IMG/VR virus record: IMGVR_UViG_3300017763_002481
Span: 1 to 38,767 of that record
Strand: one strand, 5' to 3'
Source of the DNA: a virus
Length of the DNA stretch: 38,767 nucleotides
In this document: positions 30,562 through 38,305 of the stretch, in pieces
Position numbering within the stretch: position 1 is the stretch's first letter
Layout of the letters: each line of letters begins with the position of its first letter
Made by a program: the position numbers and the translations under genes
Notes under the pieces: generated by a model
What the model was told of the DNA's origin: nothing
The model's input: the letters and a program-made list of their open reading frames with translations, nothing else
The model's database searches: none

Positions 30562-32428
30562 CGTATACCTATTTCAAGTACAATATGCTATTGAAATAAG
30601 CGATAAGACAAACTATTATTTGCCTTATTCTATTGGGTGTATCGTTGCCTACGCAAAACAGTTCGTAGACATCAGAGATAATTGGAACTTTGGTGAACTA
30701 TTTTTTAAACGTGAAGATCCTGTAGAGGTTGTTAAAAGACTAGACAATCCTAAAGTATGTGCATTCAGTAGTTATGTGTGGAACGAAGTAATAAGCCAAG
30801 AGATTGCAAAAGAAGTTAGAAAACAATACCCAGACTGTATTATTGTTTGGGGTGGTCCGCAAGTAGGACCTGAGGATTATGATCTAGACTGGTGCGATAT
30901 TGTTATCAAAGCAGAAGGTGAACGCAACTTTGTAAACATTCTCAGAGATATAGATGCTGGCAAAGAGTTACCACAAACATATACAAGTGATAGAATAGAT
31001 AAACTAGACGAGTGTCCTAGTCCTTATTTGGAAGGTGTGTTTGATGATATCATTGCTTCACACCCAGAAGCCGTATTTGCAATGACCTTAGAAACAAACA
31101 GAGGATGTCCATTCCAATGTACATTTTGTGATTGGGGTAGTTTAACCTATGCTAAAATTAAAAAGTTTGATCTAGATAAAGTTGTAGGTGAATTAGACTG
31201 GGCAACACAAAATCCAATTGGTTACCTTTGGGTAGCAGATGCTAACTTTGGTGTGTTTAAAGCCAGAGATATTGCTATTGCTAACTTAATAAAGTATGCA
31301 TGTGATCATCCTGACAGTGGCATAGATGCTGTAAACATTCAATACTATAAGAACAGCACAGAAATATCATTTGAAATAGCAAGGATACTAGGCAAATATA
31401 ACAGAGGTATGACGTTAAGTGTGCAAAGTATGACAGAAGAAGTATTAGTTGCTATTAAACGTGACAACTTAGAAATAAACGACTTAACAAAACTACTTAA
31501 ACAGGCTAGAGAATATAATGTGTTAGCATACAGTGAAGTTATATTACCTTTACCAGAAGAATCATTAGACAGTTTTAAAACAAGCATAACACAATTATTA
31601 GAGTGTGGTCAACATAATGCTATCGAAATGTGGATGGGACAACTACTTAAGAACAGTGAACTAGGTTCCAAAGAGCATATAGAAAAATATGGCATAGGTT
31701 GGGTAGAAGCATACGATTATAATTATTATCATAACCCATTAGATTGGAATGAAAAACGTGAGAAAATAAACCTCATAAACAAAACAAACACCATGTCTAC
31801 ACCTGAAGTAACAAAAGCATACATGTATGGCTGGATGATATTACAGTTGCACACACAGGGTTATACGCAACTTGTAAGCAGGTATTTAAGAGGTGTACAC
31901 AATATACCATATAGACAATTCTACGATAGACTGTATGAACTATTACAAATAGATGATAAATTAAAAGTTATATTTAACTTTGTTGAACAGTTTGAAAAAG
32001 CATACATCACTACAGGTGAGTTACCGGATCCAAACGATATAGATCCAACTATCGAAGTGCCTAAACTAGGCGGACATTTTACAGCACAAATGAGTATGGA
32101 CATGATATACAAAAATAGACAAAGTATATATGCTCTAGCAGAACAAATTGTAAACGAATTAGGTTTTACTAACGAAAGCATAATCAAAATGAATAGAGAC
32201 CATTTGTATGAAGATAACAAAGAGTATCAATCAACTTATCATAGTGATTACGATATAGAAGAATGGACTCCCGGACAATTTGAGTATGAATTAGAGCCAT
32301 GTATTTCTAAAAAATGGGTTACACAATCTATTGTGTCTGCTAAAGTCAACTCTGCAAATAAACAGATCGAAGCAATACAACAAAGACGCAGAGGTCTAAA
32401 AAATCACTATAAAAAACTTGACAACTGA
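30551..32428 (+). CDS. B12-binding-domain radical SAM protein
   Basis: 625 residues. The N-terminal ~150 residues have the cobalamin-binding-domain-like fold pattern (CAFSSYVWNE; IIVWGGPQVGPED), and the canonical iron-sulfur motif CPFQCTFC (C186, C190, C193) follows in ETNRGCPFQCTFCDWG. The rest has radical SAM barrel features (SVQSM; EVILPLPEES). Such enzymes often methylate unreactive carbons or rearrange molecules using cobalamin. Phage copies are uncommon. The start overlaps the SGNH gene by 11 bases, so the two are translationally linked. The last 250 residues match nothing known to me. Confidence 0.85.
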   Translation: MKNNVYLFQVQYAIEISDKTNYYLPYSIGCIVAYAKQFVDIRDNWNFGELFFKREDPVEVVKRLDNPKVCAFSSYVWNEVISQEIAKEVRKQYPDCIIVWGGPQVGPEDYDLDWCDIVIKAEGERNFVNILRDIDAGKELPQTYTSDRIDKLDECPSPYLEGVFDDIIASHPEAVFAMTLETNRGCPFQCTFCDWGSLTYAKIKKFDLDKVVGELDWATQNPIGYLWVADANFGVFKARDIAIANLIKYACDHPDSGIDAVNIQYYKNSTEISFEIARILGKYNRGMTLSVQSMTEEVLVAIKRDNLEINDLTKLLKQAREYNVLAYSEVILPLPEESLDSFKTSITQLLECGQHNAIEMWMGQLLKNSELGSKEHIEKYGIGWVEAYDYNYYHNPLDWNEKREKINLINKTNTMSTPEVTKAYMYGWMILQLHTQGYTQLVSRYLRGVHNIPYRQFYDRLYELLQIDDKLKVIFNFVEQFEKAYITTGELPDPNDIDPTIEVPKLGGHFTAQMSMDMIYKNRQSIYALAEQIVNELGFTNESIIKMNRDHLYEDNKEYQSTYHSDYDIEEWTPGQFEYELEPCISKKWVTQSIVSAKVNSANKQIEAIQQRRRGLKNHYKKLDN

Positions 32429-32445
32429 AGCAAAATCAGTATAAT
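32418..32445 (+). promoter_or_regulatory. Consensus sigma70 promoter at the end of the radical SAM gene
   Basis: TTGACA (32418-32423), 16-base spacer, TATAAT (32440-32445); both hexamers match consensus. It overlaps the last codons of the radical SAM gene and points to a ~115-base stretch that ends at a terminator. Predicted start about 32452. Confidence 0.85.
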
Positions 32446-32451
32446 AAGCAG

Positions 32452-32568
32452 TATGTTATCGCAATATAATGACAGCAGATTATGATAACATCTATACGAT
32501 GAATGATATATGATATCGAGTCGATACGGAAAAAACCCTCAAAATGTGCTGATTTTGGGGGTTTTTTT
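32452..32568 (+). ncRNA. Candidate small RNA (about 115 nt), own promoter and terminator
   Basis: A consensus promoter starts this stretch and a strong terminator ends it; no gene of normal size fits between. Foldable parts: TGTTATC (32453 region) with GATAACA (32484 region), an inner ATAAT/ATTAT stem, then TATCG-AGT-CGATA just before the terminator. The only reading frame from the start is a 10-codon peptide (MLSQYNDSRL, 32453-32485), which could make it a leaderless small peptide mRNA instead. No tRNA-like structure is present. Targets unknown. Confidence 0.55.
32530..32568 (+). terminator. Rho-independent terminator
   Basis: AACCCTCAAAAT and ATTTTGGGGGTT form a 12-bp stem (one G-U pair) with a 6-base loop, flanked by an A-run before and seven T after. 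It should stop transcription from the upstream promoter, and the A-run may let it work on the other strand as well. Confidence 0.92.
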
Positions 32569-32600
32569 GTGGAAAAACGTAAATTTGCCACATTTTTTGG

Positions 32601-32629
32601 TTGACCTTACCACTAAATAATTGTATAAT
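32601..32629 (+). promoter_or_regulatory. Sigma70-like promoter with GGTTGACC -35 box
   Basis: TTGACC (32601-32606), 17-base spacer, TATAAT (32624-32629). Predicted start about 32636, giving a 26-base leader with AGGAG (32651-32655) before the ATG at 32662. Confidence 0.85.
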
Positions 32630-32661
32630 AGTTGTATAAATTAAGCAAGTAGGAGTACTTT

Positions 32662-33195
32662 ATGAAGAAGAAAATTGGAATATTAGCAATGGTTGTAGCA
32701 AGTTTAGTTGTTGCTACAGAAATTGAAGCAAGTCAAACAACATTGCATGTGACTGATGTTAAAGCAATCAGCAAAAACGTAACAAAATATGATTACGTTC
32801 CTTTCACAGAAGAAGTTTGTTATGTATACAGACGTAACTCTAGAGGAGTTCTTGAGAAAATCGTAGATAACGGTTTTGGTTCTACTGGTGGAATGGTTGG
32901 TACTGGTGTTGGTGTTGCTATTGTAGATGAACTAGGTGGTAATGATGCCGCTAAAATTATAGGTGGTCTACTTGGTAACAAAATTGGTAACGATTTCTCT
33001 GAAAAGAAAAGCAAAAACAAGAACAACTGTGAGTTAGTTACCAAGCACAAAAGACAAGCATATACTGAAACAATAGTTGATCACTACAGAGTAACAGGTA
33101 CTTTAGGTGATGTAATTGGTCCAGTAGCAACGGTTAGACGTAACTTTGAGCCTATGGAAGGTGATGAGATTAGGGTAAACGTTAAAGTTTGGTAA
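32662..33195 (+). CDS. Exported glycine-zipper protein
   Basis: 177 residues with a signal peptide (MKKKIGILAMVVASLVVATEIEA, likely cut after EAS or EA) and a glycine-zipper helix pair (GSTGGMVGTGVGVAIVDELGG; AAKIIGGLLGNKIGNDF), like the 17-kDa-antigen/2TM glycine-zipper proteins of bacterial envelopes. Two cysteine-containing blocks (EEVCYVYRR; NNCELVTKHKRQAY) flank it. Probably sits in the outer membrane or periplasm and may alter the host envelope, for example in superinfection exclusion. The gene has its own promoter and terminator, so it is separately controlled. Confidence 0.75.
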   Translation: MKKKIGILAMVVASLVVATEIEASQTTLHVTDVKAISKNVTKYDYVPFTEEVCYVYRRNSRGVLEKIVDNGFGSTGGMVGTGVGVAIVDELGGNDAAKIIGGLLGNKIGNDFSEKKSKNKNNCELVTKHKRQAYTETIVDHYRVTGTLGDVIGPVATVRRNFEPMEGDEIRVNVKVW

Positions 33196-33214
33196 AAAAA
33201 CCAAAAAAAGTGGT

Positions 33215-33243
33215 AAAAAAGGTTGACCTAGTCAGCCTTTTTT
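33215..33243 (+). terminator. Rho-independent terminator overlapping the next promoter
   Basis: Six A, GGTTGAC, loop CTA, GTCAGCC, six T: a 13-bp stem with one G-U pair and a T-run, starting 20 bases after the glycine-zipper stop. The left arm contains the -35 box of the next promoter (33223), so one sequence ends one unit and starts the next. A smaller hairpin (TTTGG/CCAAA) spans the stop codon. Confidence 0.85.
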
Positions 33244-33251
33244 CGTATAAT
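33223..33251 (+). promoter_or_regulatory. Sigma70-like promoter embedded in terminator
   Basis: TTGACC (33223-33228), 17-base spacer, TATAAT (33246-33251). Predicted start about 33258, then a 27-base leader with an AGGAGA site to the ATG at 33285. It fixes the start of that gene, since the longer reading frame would run through the promoter. Confidence 0.85.
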
Positions 33252-33284
33252 ATATGTATATTAAATAAAAAGGTAGGAGATTTT

Positions 33285-33701
33285 ATGTATATAATAGTAA
33301 ACAAAAAGAACGATTCGATACACAGTGAACCAACTCGTAGATCATATCGTTCAAGTCAGTATAAAACTGAAGCGGCGGCTAAGGCTGGTATTACTAGGAC
33401 TGTTAAGTTCTATGACAAGGCTAAGGCACAGGTTGCCGAAGTTGTTGCTGAAGGTAAGTCAGAGTATCATGCTCCAATGTATAATGCATTCAGAGATGCA
33501 ACTGATAAGGACTTAGGCAGAACTCATTGTGCAGACAAAAATAACTACAGAGTTATGCATGTTGAAGAGTATGCTCTAATCGAGCCAATGATTACTAAGA
33601 CTGGTATTGCACCAGGAACTGGTAAAGAAATTACTGTAACGTATTCAATCAATCAACCTCACTATATGAATCCACTTAGTGAAACTTACTGGAGTGCATA
33701 A
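33285..33701 (+). CDS. Conserved hypothetical (138 aa)
   Basis: Start set by the promoter and AGGAGA site; the frame from 33189 is rejected. A beta start (MYIIVNKKNDSIHSE) precedes SYRSSQYKTEAAAKAGITRTVKFYDKAKAQV, a basic surface stretch, then EYHAPMYNAFRDA and EVTVTYS-like strands. I recall similar early genes in marine T4-like phages. No function known. Probably an early host-takeover protein, judging only by its strong promoter. Confidence 0.7.
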   Translation: MYIIVNKKNDSIHSEPTRRSYRSSQYKTEAAAKAGITRTVKFYDKAKAQVAEVVAEGKSEYHAPMYNAFRDATDKDLGRTHCADKNNYRVMHVEEYALIEPMITKTGIAPGTGKEITVTYSINQPHYMNPLSETYWSA

Positions 33702-33703
33702 TT

Positions 33704-34069
33704 ATGCTAGGCAATTTTAAAATTATTGATGTAAACGAGAGAATGGCAAACGGCACTTCTCTCGTTGGTCACATCACTGAGGACTATTCAACACTTGTAG
33801 AAGTGTTTGGTCCTCCTCACTTTGATCAACCAAGTGGTGACAACAAAGTTCACACTGAATGGAACTTGGAATTCACTGTTCAAGAAGAAGGCGAAGAAGA
33901 TACTGAAACAGTTATCGCTACCATCTACGATTGGAAAGAAGAGTCAGCCAATGTGGCAAGGACTACTCCTAAGTACCAATGGCATGTTGGTGGTTTCAAC
34001 AAGTTTGATGCCCTCGAGTGTATTTCACAAAGAATCCTTGATCACTATAGGCAATTTGGTAACAAATAA
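33704..34069 (+). CDS. Conserved phage protein (121 aa)
   Basis: Begins 2 bases after the previous stop. Carries LVEVFGPPHFDQPSGDNKVHTEWNLEF and ATIYDWKEESANVA...YQWHVGGFNKFDALE, a pattern I recall from many marine T4-like phages, where it is unassigned. The aromatic Trp/His-rich core suggests a compact beta fold. TAATG coupling to the next gene. Confidence 0.75.
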   Translation: MLGNFKIIDVNERMANGTSLVGHITEDYSTLVEVFGPPHFDQPSGDNKVHTEWNLEFTVQEEGEEDTETVIATIYDWKEESANVARTTPKYQWHVGGFNKFDALECISQRILDHYRQFGNK

Positions 34070-34239
34070 TGAATGTGTTACAAGAACTAAACGCACTAAG
34101 CATTCGTAAGCCTCTATCAGAAGCAGAGGTTAGAAGCATTGTTGGTGCCCCTACTCTGGAAGAGGAGCAAACTTGTTCATGTGGTGAGGATGTAGATACA
34201 TGTCCTGATGCATATGAACACATGACACACGGAGCATAA
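34069..34239 (+). CDS. Small cysteine-rich protein (56 aa)
   Basis: Overlaps the previous stop (TAATG) and ends just before the ligase ATG. The N-terminal helix (NVLQELNALSIRKPLSEAEVRSI) is followed by CSCGEDVDTCPDAYEH, a tight cysteine/histidine group that could hold one zinc ion. Function unknown; its place ahead of the ligase gene could reflect a role in DNA repair. Confidence 0.6.
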   Translation: MNVLQELNALSIRKPLSEAEVRSIVGAPTLEEEQTCSCGEDVDTCPDAYEHMTHGA

Positions 34240-34240
34240 T

Positions 34241-35512
34241 ATGGACCCATGGCATATAATTCAAGAACTAGAAAGCAATAACAGTTCTTTATTCAAGCAA
34301 GACGTTATCAAACAAAACATTGATAACGCAGAATTTGTTAAAGGTGCAAAGTATTGTCTTGATCCTCTTGTGACATTTGGTGTTAAAGATATACCAGTAA
34401 GCGACACACAAGGTGACGGTATTGGTTCTGCTATGTTCTATGAACTTGCAGACAAGTTAGTAAGCAGAGAACTAACTGGACATGCGGCTCGTGATGCTAT
34501 TCAAGAACTATGTGATACTGCATGTATCGACGAGTGGAACGATTGGTATAGAAGAATACTAATCAAAGACCTACGTTGTGGTACTGGTGCTAAACTAATA
34601 AACAAAGTTCAAGCAGACACTATTCCACTATTTGGCTGTATGTTAGCACATGACGGTGCTAAACATCCTAAGAAGATTGCTGGTGTTTGCTATGTTGAAT
34701 ACAAGTACGATGGCGTAAGAGTAATTGCTATTGTGCAAAACGGTAGTGCTACATTGTATTCACGTAATGGTAAACTGTTAGAAAACTTCCCACACATCAA
34801 CGAAGCACTCAGCAAGCCTGAGTTTGAAGGCTTAGTGTTTGATGGTGAGGTAATGAGTGAGGACTTCCAAACACTTATGAGACAAGTGCATAGGAAAGAA
34901 GGTGCTCAAACAGAAGATTCATACCTAGCAGTATTTGATATGCTCACACTTAGAGAATTCAATGAAGGATACACACCAATCAATGCTATTGATAGACGTG
35001 ACAGGATTGAGCAACTAAGTGGACTGTTTAACTACAGAATACAGTTAGTTGAAGCAACACTTATGAACTTAGACTTAGATGAAGGGCAGGCTCAGTTCCA
35101 AGCAATGAACAAACGTGCATTAGAAGAAGGCTATGAAGGCTTAATGATTAAACCCGCACACGAAGGTTATAAGTGTAAGCGAAGTCACGCCTGGCTTAAA
35201 ATTAAACCTTTCATTGAAGTAACTCTCAAGGTGGTAGCACTAGAAGAAGGTACAGGAAAGAATGAAGGTTTGCTAGGCGCCTTAGTTGTAGAGGGAGAGG
35301 ACGACGGAAAGTTCTTCCATCTCAATGTAGGCTCTGGTCTTACTGATGAGAACAGAGAACAAATTTGGGCAGACCAAAACAATGTGATTGGTCAGTTAGT
35401 TGAGATAAGAGCAGATGCGGCAACTCAAAGCCAAGACGCAGATGACACATGGAGCCTAAGGTTCCCAAGGTTTAAGACCTTTAGAGGTTTTGAACTAGGA
35501 GAGAAACTATAA
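34241..35512 (+). CDS. 30: ATP-dependent DNA ligase (T4 gp30 type)
   Basis: 423 residues (T4 gp30: 487). Nucleotidyltransferase motifs are in order: motif I EYKYDGVR with the AMP-accepting K155, motif Ia SRNGKLLENFP, motif III VFDGEV, motif IV GYEGLMIK and motif V WLKIKPF, followed by an OB-fold region (TLKVVALEEGTGKNEGLLGALVVE). A helical N-terminal DNA-binding domain precedes these. It seals nicks between Okazaki fragments after the RNase H-type nuclease has cleared primers. Shorter than T4 ligase but all catalytic parts are present. Confidence 0.93.
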   Translation: MDPWHIIQELESNNSSLFKQDVIKQNIDNAEFVKGAKYCLDPLVTFGVKDIPVSDTQGDGIGSAMFYELADKLVSRELTGHAARDAIQELCDTACIDEWNDWYRRILIKDLRCGTGAKLINKVQADTIPLFGCMLAHDGAKHPKKIAGVCYVEYKYDGVRVIAIVQNGSATLYSRNGKLLENFPHINEALSKPEFEGLVFDGEVMSEDFQTLMRQVHRKEGAQTEDSYLAVFDMLTLREFNEGYTPINAIDRRDRIEQLSGLFNYRIQLVEATLMNLDLDEGQAQFQAMNKRALEEGYEGLMIKPAHEGYKCKRSHAWLKIKPFIEVTLKVVALEEGTGKNEGLLGALVVEGEDDGKFFHLNVGSGLTDENREQIWADQNNVIGQLVEIRADAATQSQDADDTWSLRFPRFKTFRGFELGEKL

Positions 35513-35685
35513 TGTATGATAAACCAGAAAACGCACAACTGTCTAGAAGGGAAAGGATTTTACTTGACCCACTAGGTGCAAGTAAAAAAAGCGATAAGGC
35601 TAACAAAGTCAAAAATGAGAAGGAAGGTTCTTTCTATGGCTACAACGAAAAGTCTAGACATTACGAACACGGGTTGGACGACTAA
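35512..35685 (+). CDS. Small charged protein (57 aa)
   Basis: TAATG coupling to the ligase stop. Basic, hydrophilic sequence (SRRERILLDPLGASKKSDKANKV; GSFYGYNEKSRHYEHGLDD) without predicted structure. Likely disordered. No family recognised. Confidence 0.55.
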   Translation: MYDKPENAQLSRRERILLDPLGASKKSDKANKVKNEKEGSFYGYNEKSRHYEHGLDD

Positions 35686-35777
35686 TGATTACTGATCTAG
35701 TGTTTATATCTATTTACTTTGGTTATCTAGGATTACTCAGCATTGGTACTAGTATTATTATTTGGGAAATGTTATAA
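35685..35777 (+). CDS. Tiny membrane peptide (30 aa)
   Basis: TAATG overlap with the gene before. The whole peptide is hydrophobic (DLVFISIYFGYLGLLSIGTS and beyond), one transmembrane segment. Small size and coupling make it plausible, but the region could also be a spacer. Confidence 0.4.
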   Translation: MITDLVFISIYFGYLGLLSIGTSIIIWEML

Positions 35778-35779
35778 AG

Positions 35780-36349
35780 ATGAGCTTCTTGTCTTCTTAC
35801 TTTAATGCTATTAGAAATTCACAGTTTTTTGTGTCTAATAAAGTATTGTATTGTGCAATACCTAAAAACAATACAAAGTATTGGATGAGCATATTTCAAC
35901 ACAGAGCTAATTCAGATGGTGACGTTAGTGTCCTACCAGATACTGATTATAGTTTTACTGTAGTAAGAGACCCACACGATAGACTTATTAGTGCTATGAA
36001 AACGTTTTGTAAACGAACACGAAGCCACCTAGATTGGACGGAAGAACAAAATTTAGAATGGATGATGGATGAGTGGGAAGATATAGCAAAGGACAAAGAC
36101 ATACTTAAAGATGAACAATTTATCACACACTTTATGCCTCAACATCTGTTCATAGAAGCATACGACTTTGATGATATAATCCCTTTTACAAATCAAGTGC
36201 AACTACTAGCAAAGTTAGGCAAGTACGGCATTGAGACAAGGATGGGATTAGTTCAACAACCATTACCAACATCATGTGATGCTAGAATAAAAAGTATTGT
36301 ACAAGAATATTATTCACAAGATTTAGAACTGTGGGAGTCAATAGCATAA
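35780..36349 (+). CDS. Sulfotransferase-like protein (first of three)
   Basis: Start at 35780 (MSFLSSYF) is preferred over a TTG at 35762. The PAPS-binding 5' loop is YCAIPKNNTKYW near residue 25 and the 3'-phosphate motif is FTVVRDPHDRLISA near 60, the two hallmarks of the sulfotransferase 2 group. Members move sulfate from PAPS to sugars. The 189 residues are short for the family. Two related genes follow at 37.7 and 38.3 kb. Confidence 0.72.
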   Translation: MSFLSSYFNAIRNSQFFVSNKVLYCAIPKNNTKYWMSIFQHRANSDGDVSVLPDTDYSFTVVRDPHDRLISAMKTFCKRTRSHLDWTEEQNLEWMMDEWEDIAKDKDILKDEQFITHFMPQHLFIEAYDFDDIIPFTNQVQLLAKLGKYGIETRMGLVQQPLPTSCDARIKSIVQEYYSQDLELWESIA

Positions 36350-36507
36350 TGTTTGTTAAGTTAAGAGATTGGTTAGACATCTGTAAAGTACATTGGAAAG
36401 AGATCTTTGCTATGAGCTTTATGTTACATTTTGTTATGGATCTACTGTTTATAGGTCCGTTATTCTTTTTATTAGGATACTTTTTTGGTATCAGCATGGA
36501 GCACTAA
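36349..36507 (+). CDS. Small membrane protein (52 aa)
   Basis: TAATG overlap with the sulfotransferase stop. A charged N-terminus (MFVKLRDWLDICKVHWKEIF) precedes one long hydrophobic segment (about residues 28-48, FVMDLLFIGPLFFLLGYFFG). May anchor a complex to the inner membrane. No family recognised. Confidence 0.6.
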   Translation: MFVKLRDWLDICKVHWKEIFAMSFMLHFVMDLLFIGPLFFLLGYFFGISMEH

Positions 36508-36508
36508 T

Positions 36509-36631
36509 ATGAATTTATTAGAAATACGAAAAGGGCAAGTAGAAACACTTGCAAAGTTTTACAAAGGACTATTCTTTGGGTTGTTGTTCTCAGCACCCAT
36601 TTGGGGATTGATCCTTTGGTTTGTTTTATAA
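36509..36631 (+). CDS. Tiny membrane protein (40 aa)
   Basis: Begins 1 base after the previous stop. Short charged start (MNLLEIRKGQVETLAKFYKG) and one transmembrane segment (LFFGLLFSAPIWGLILWFVL). It ends directly before the structured RNA element. Confidence 0.5.
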   Translation: MNLLEIRKGQVETLAKFYKGLFFGLLFSAPIWGLILWFVL

Positions 36632-36634
36632 TAG

Positions 36635-36736
36635 GGGCGAAAGCTCGGGCGAGGGACAGGTTCACGAAACAACACCAGTCCACAATTTAATTCACGACAT
36701 GCGTGTAAACTGTGAACCATCCCGCCAAACTTTTTT
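36635..36736 (+). promoter_or_regulatory. Structured RNA leader, wcaG-motif-like, before an epimerase gene
   Basis: No gene fits here and base composition rises in G+C. Parts: GGGC-GAAA-GCTC (36635-36646), a GNRA-loop hairpin; then a long interrupted stem joining GGC/GCC (36648-36650 with 36724-36726), GGGA/TCCC (36653-36656 with 36720-36723) and GGTTCAC/GTGAACC (36659-36665 with 36712-36718); an inner CACG/CGTG hairpin (36693-36705); then a T6 run at 36731. The wcaG RNA motif is known from marine phages and metagenomes upstream of wcaG-type epimerase genes, just as here. I could not compare to its consensus, so identity is inferred. Confidence 0.6.
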
Positions 36737-36755
36737 CAACATCACGAAAGGCTAG

Positions 36756-36763
36756 GATAAATA
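36756..36763 (+). promoter_or_regulatory. Candidate T4-type late promoter (GATAAATA), leaderless arrangement
   Basis: GATAAATA matches the late octamer in 7 of 8 positions and lies exactly 13 bases before the A of the next ATG (36769), as at 29487. A transcript from here would be leaderless and would skip the structured RNA. Confidence 0.5.
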
Positions 36764-36768
36764 TTGGT

Positions 36769-37692
36769 ATGAAGATCTTTATTACAGGTGCAGACGGTTT
36801 CATTGGAAGCCACTTAGTAAAACAACTAGCCGAGCATGAGTTACATTTCCTACAACATGACCTCCGACAACATGAACTGGTAGCCAATCAATTGAAGGCT
36901 ATAAACCCTCAGGTTATCGTACACTTAGCGGCAAGGACAGAAGTAGAACAAAGTTTTTACGAACAAACAACGTTTAGTGACATCAACTATGTAGGAACAG
37001 TAAACCTCATAGAAAGTGCTAAACAATGTACTAATTTAGAAAACTTTGTGTTTGCAAGTACCATGGAAGTATACGGGTGGCAACCAATATCAGATCTCAT
37101 CAAAGATAGAAACGAAACAGAAGAAGACATATGGGCATTTGATGAAGAAACAATACCTAACCCTAATGCTCCTTATTCAGTAGCCAAGTATGCATGTGAA
37201 AAGTATTTAGAGTATGCAAACAGAAGTTATGGCTTTCCTTATACTATTATACGTCAAACTAATTCATATGGTAGAAAGGACAACGATTTCTTTGTTACTG
37301 AACGAGCAATAACCCAGATGCTGGGAAACACTTCAGATATCTACATGGGATATGCTGAACCATACAGAAACTTTATCTATGTAGATGATTTAGTTGACGC
37401 ATGGTGTACTGTTATCACACAACCTGATGCAGTTAAGAATCAACTGTTTTGTTTAGGACCACCTAATGCTGTAAAGATTAGACATTGGTTAAGGACTATT
37501 GCAGACAAAATAGGTTGGGGTGGAGAGATACATTGGAACACTAGACCACCTAGACCTGGTGAAATATATCTGTTAAACAGCAAACATGATAAACTCACAG
37601 CCGCTACAGGATGGGAGCCTAAGGTAGATATGGACACAGGATTAGACCGAACCATAGCACATTGGCGAGATAATCTTGATAGTAAGTCATAA
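36769..37692 (+). CDS. NAD-dependent sugar epimerase/dehydratase (WcaG family)
   Basis: The ATG at 36769 directly begins MKIFITGADGFIGSHL, the Rossmann NAD-binding motif, so longer starts are rejected. Other marks: HLAARTEVEQSF, FASTMEVYG, YSVAKYACEKYLEYA (YxxxK), and RNFIYVDDLVDAW. The 307 residues fit the UDP- or GDP-sugar epimerase/dehydratase group. It may make a sugar nucleotide for capsule, virion or DNA glycosylation. A structured RNA lies upstream and may control it. Confidence 0.88.
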   Translation: MKIFITGADGFIGSHLVKQLAEHELHFLQHDLRQHELVANQLKAINPQVIVHLAARTEVEQSFYEQTTFSDINYVGTVNLIESAKQCTNLENFVFASTMEVYGWQPISDLIKDRNETEEDIWAFDEETIPNPNAPYSVAKYACEKYLEYANRSYGFPYTIIRQTNSYGRKDNDFFVTERAITQMLGNTSDIYMGYAEPYRNFIYVDDLVDAWCTVITQPDAVKNQLFCLGPPNAVKIRHWLRTIADKIGWGGEIHWNTRPPRPGEIYLLNSKHDKLTAATGWEPKVDMDTGLDRTIAHWRDNLDSKS

Positions 37693-38305
37693 GAATCGTT
37701 TTGTATTTGTAAAAACTCGCAAGACAGGTGGATCAAGTATAGAACATGCACTCAGTGAATTCTGCTCAGGCAAAGACGTACTCACACCACTACCACCAGA
37801 AGTAAAGATCCCATATTTGCCACGTAATTACATGTTAAATGATCAAATGATTGACCCTCATTGCAGTGGTAAATGGATACTGGAAAACTTTCCCGATACC
37901 AAAGACTATACATGGTTTACTGTGGAGCGACATCCATATACCAAAATGATCAGTGCATTTTATTATTTAAAAAACAGTATAGTAAACAATCCCGATGCCC
38001 AAGCACAATTTCACAATAACTTTAACTTTGATGTGTTCTTAAAACATGGACATGCCAGTGGTGGATGGCCTATAGATGATGGTTTATGGTGTGTTGAAGG
38101 CAAACCTATTGTGGATGGCATACTGAGGTTTGAACACTTAGCAGATGATTTTGCCCAATTAGGTAAATTATTACAGTTACCATTAGAATTAAAGCATAAA
38201 TTAAATAAAGGTAATTACGATAATTATCAATTAAATGATATTCAAAAGAAAAGAATTATGAAATTATTCCATAATTCAAATAAATTCACTGGATATGGCC
38301 ACTAA
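37676..38305 (+). CDS. Sulfotransferase-like protein (second of three), TTG start
   Basis: Overlaps the epimerase end by 17 bases and begins with TTG, since the PAPS loop FVKTRKTGGSSIEHAL begins within 15 residues. The 3'-phosphate motif is FTVERHPYTKMISAFYYL near 85. 209 residues with a final helical block (LNDIQKKRIMKLFHNSNKF). A near-complete sulfotransferase 2 pattern. Codon use near the end is unusually AT-rich (many TTA, AAT, ATT). Confidence 0.72.
   Translation: MIVSHKNRFVFVKTRKTGGSSIEHALSEFCSGKDVLTPLPPEVKIPYLPRNYMLNDQMIDPHCSGKWILENFPDTKDYTWFTVERHPYTKMISAFYYLKNSIVNNPDAQAQFHNNFNFDVFLKHGHASGGWPIDDGLWCVEGKPIVDGILRFEHLADDFAQLGKLLQLPLELKHKLNKGNYDNYQLNDIQKKRIMKLFHNSNKFTGYGH

Noticed and set aside
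32452-32530. Possible tRNA in the gap after the radical SAM gene
   Set aside because: No acceptor stem, T-loop or anticodon arm can be drawn; the stems present fit a small RNA better.
33189-33284. Longer start for the gene at 33285
   Set aside because: The terminator and promoter lie inside this stretch, so it cannot be translated from that promoter's transcript.
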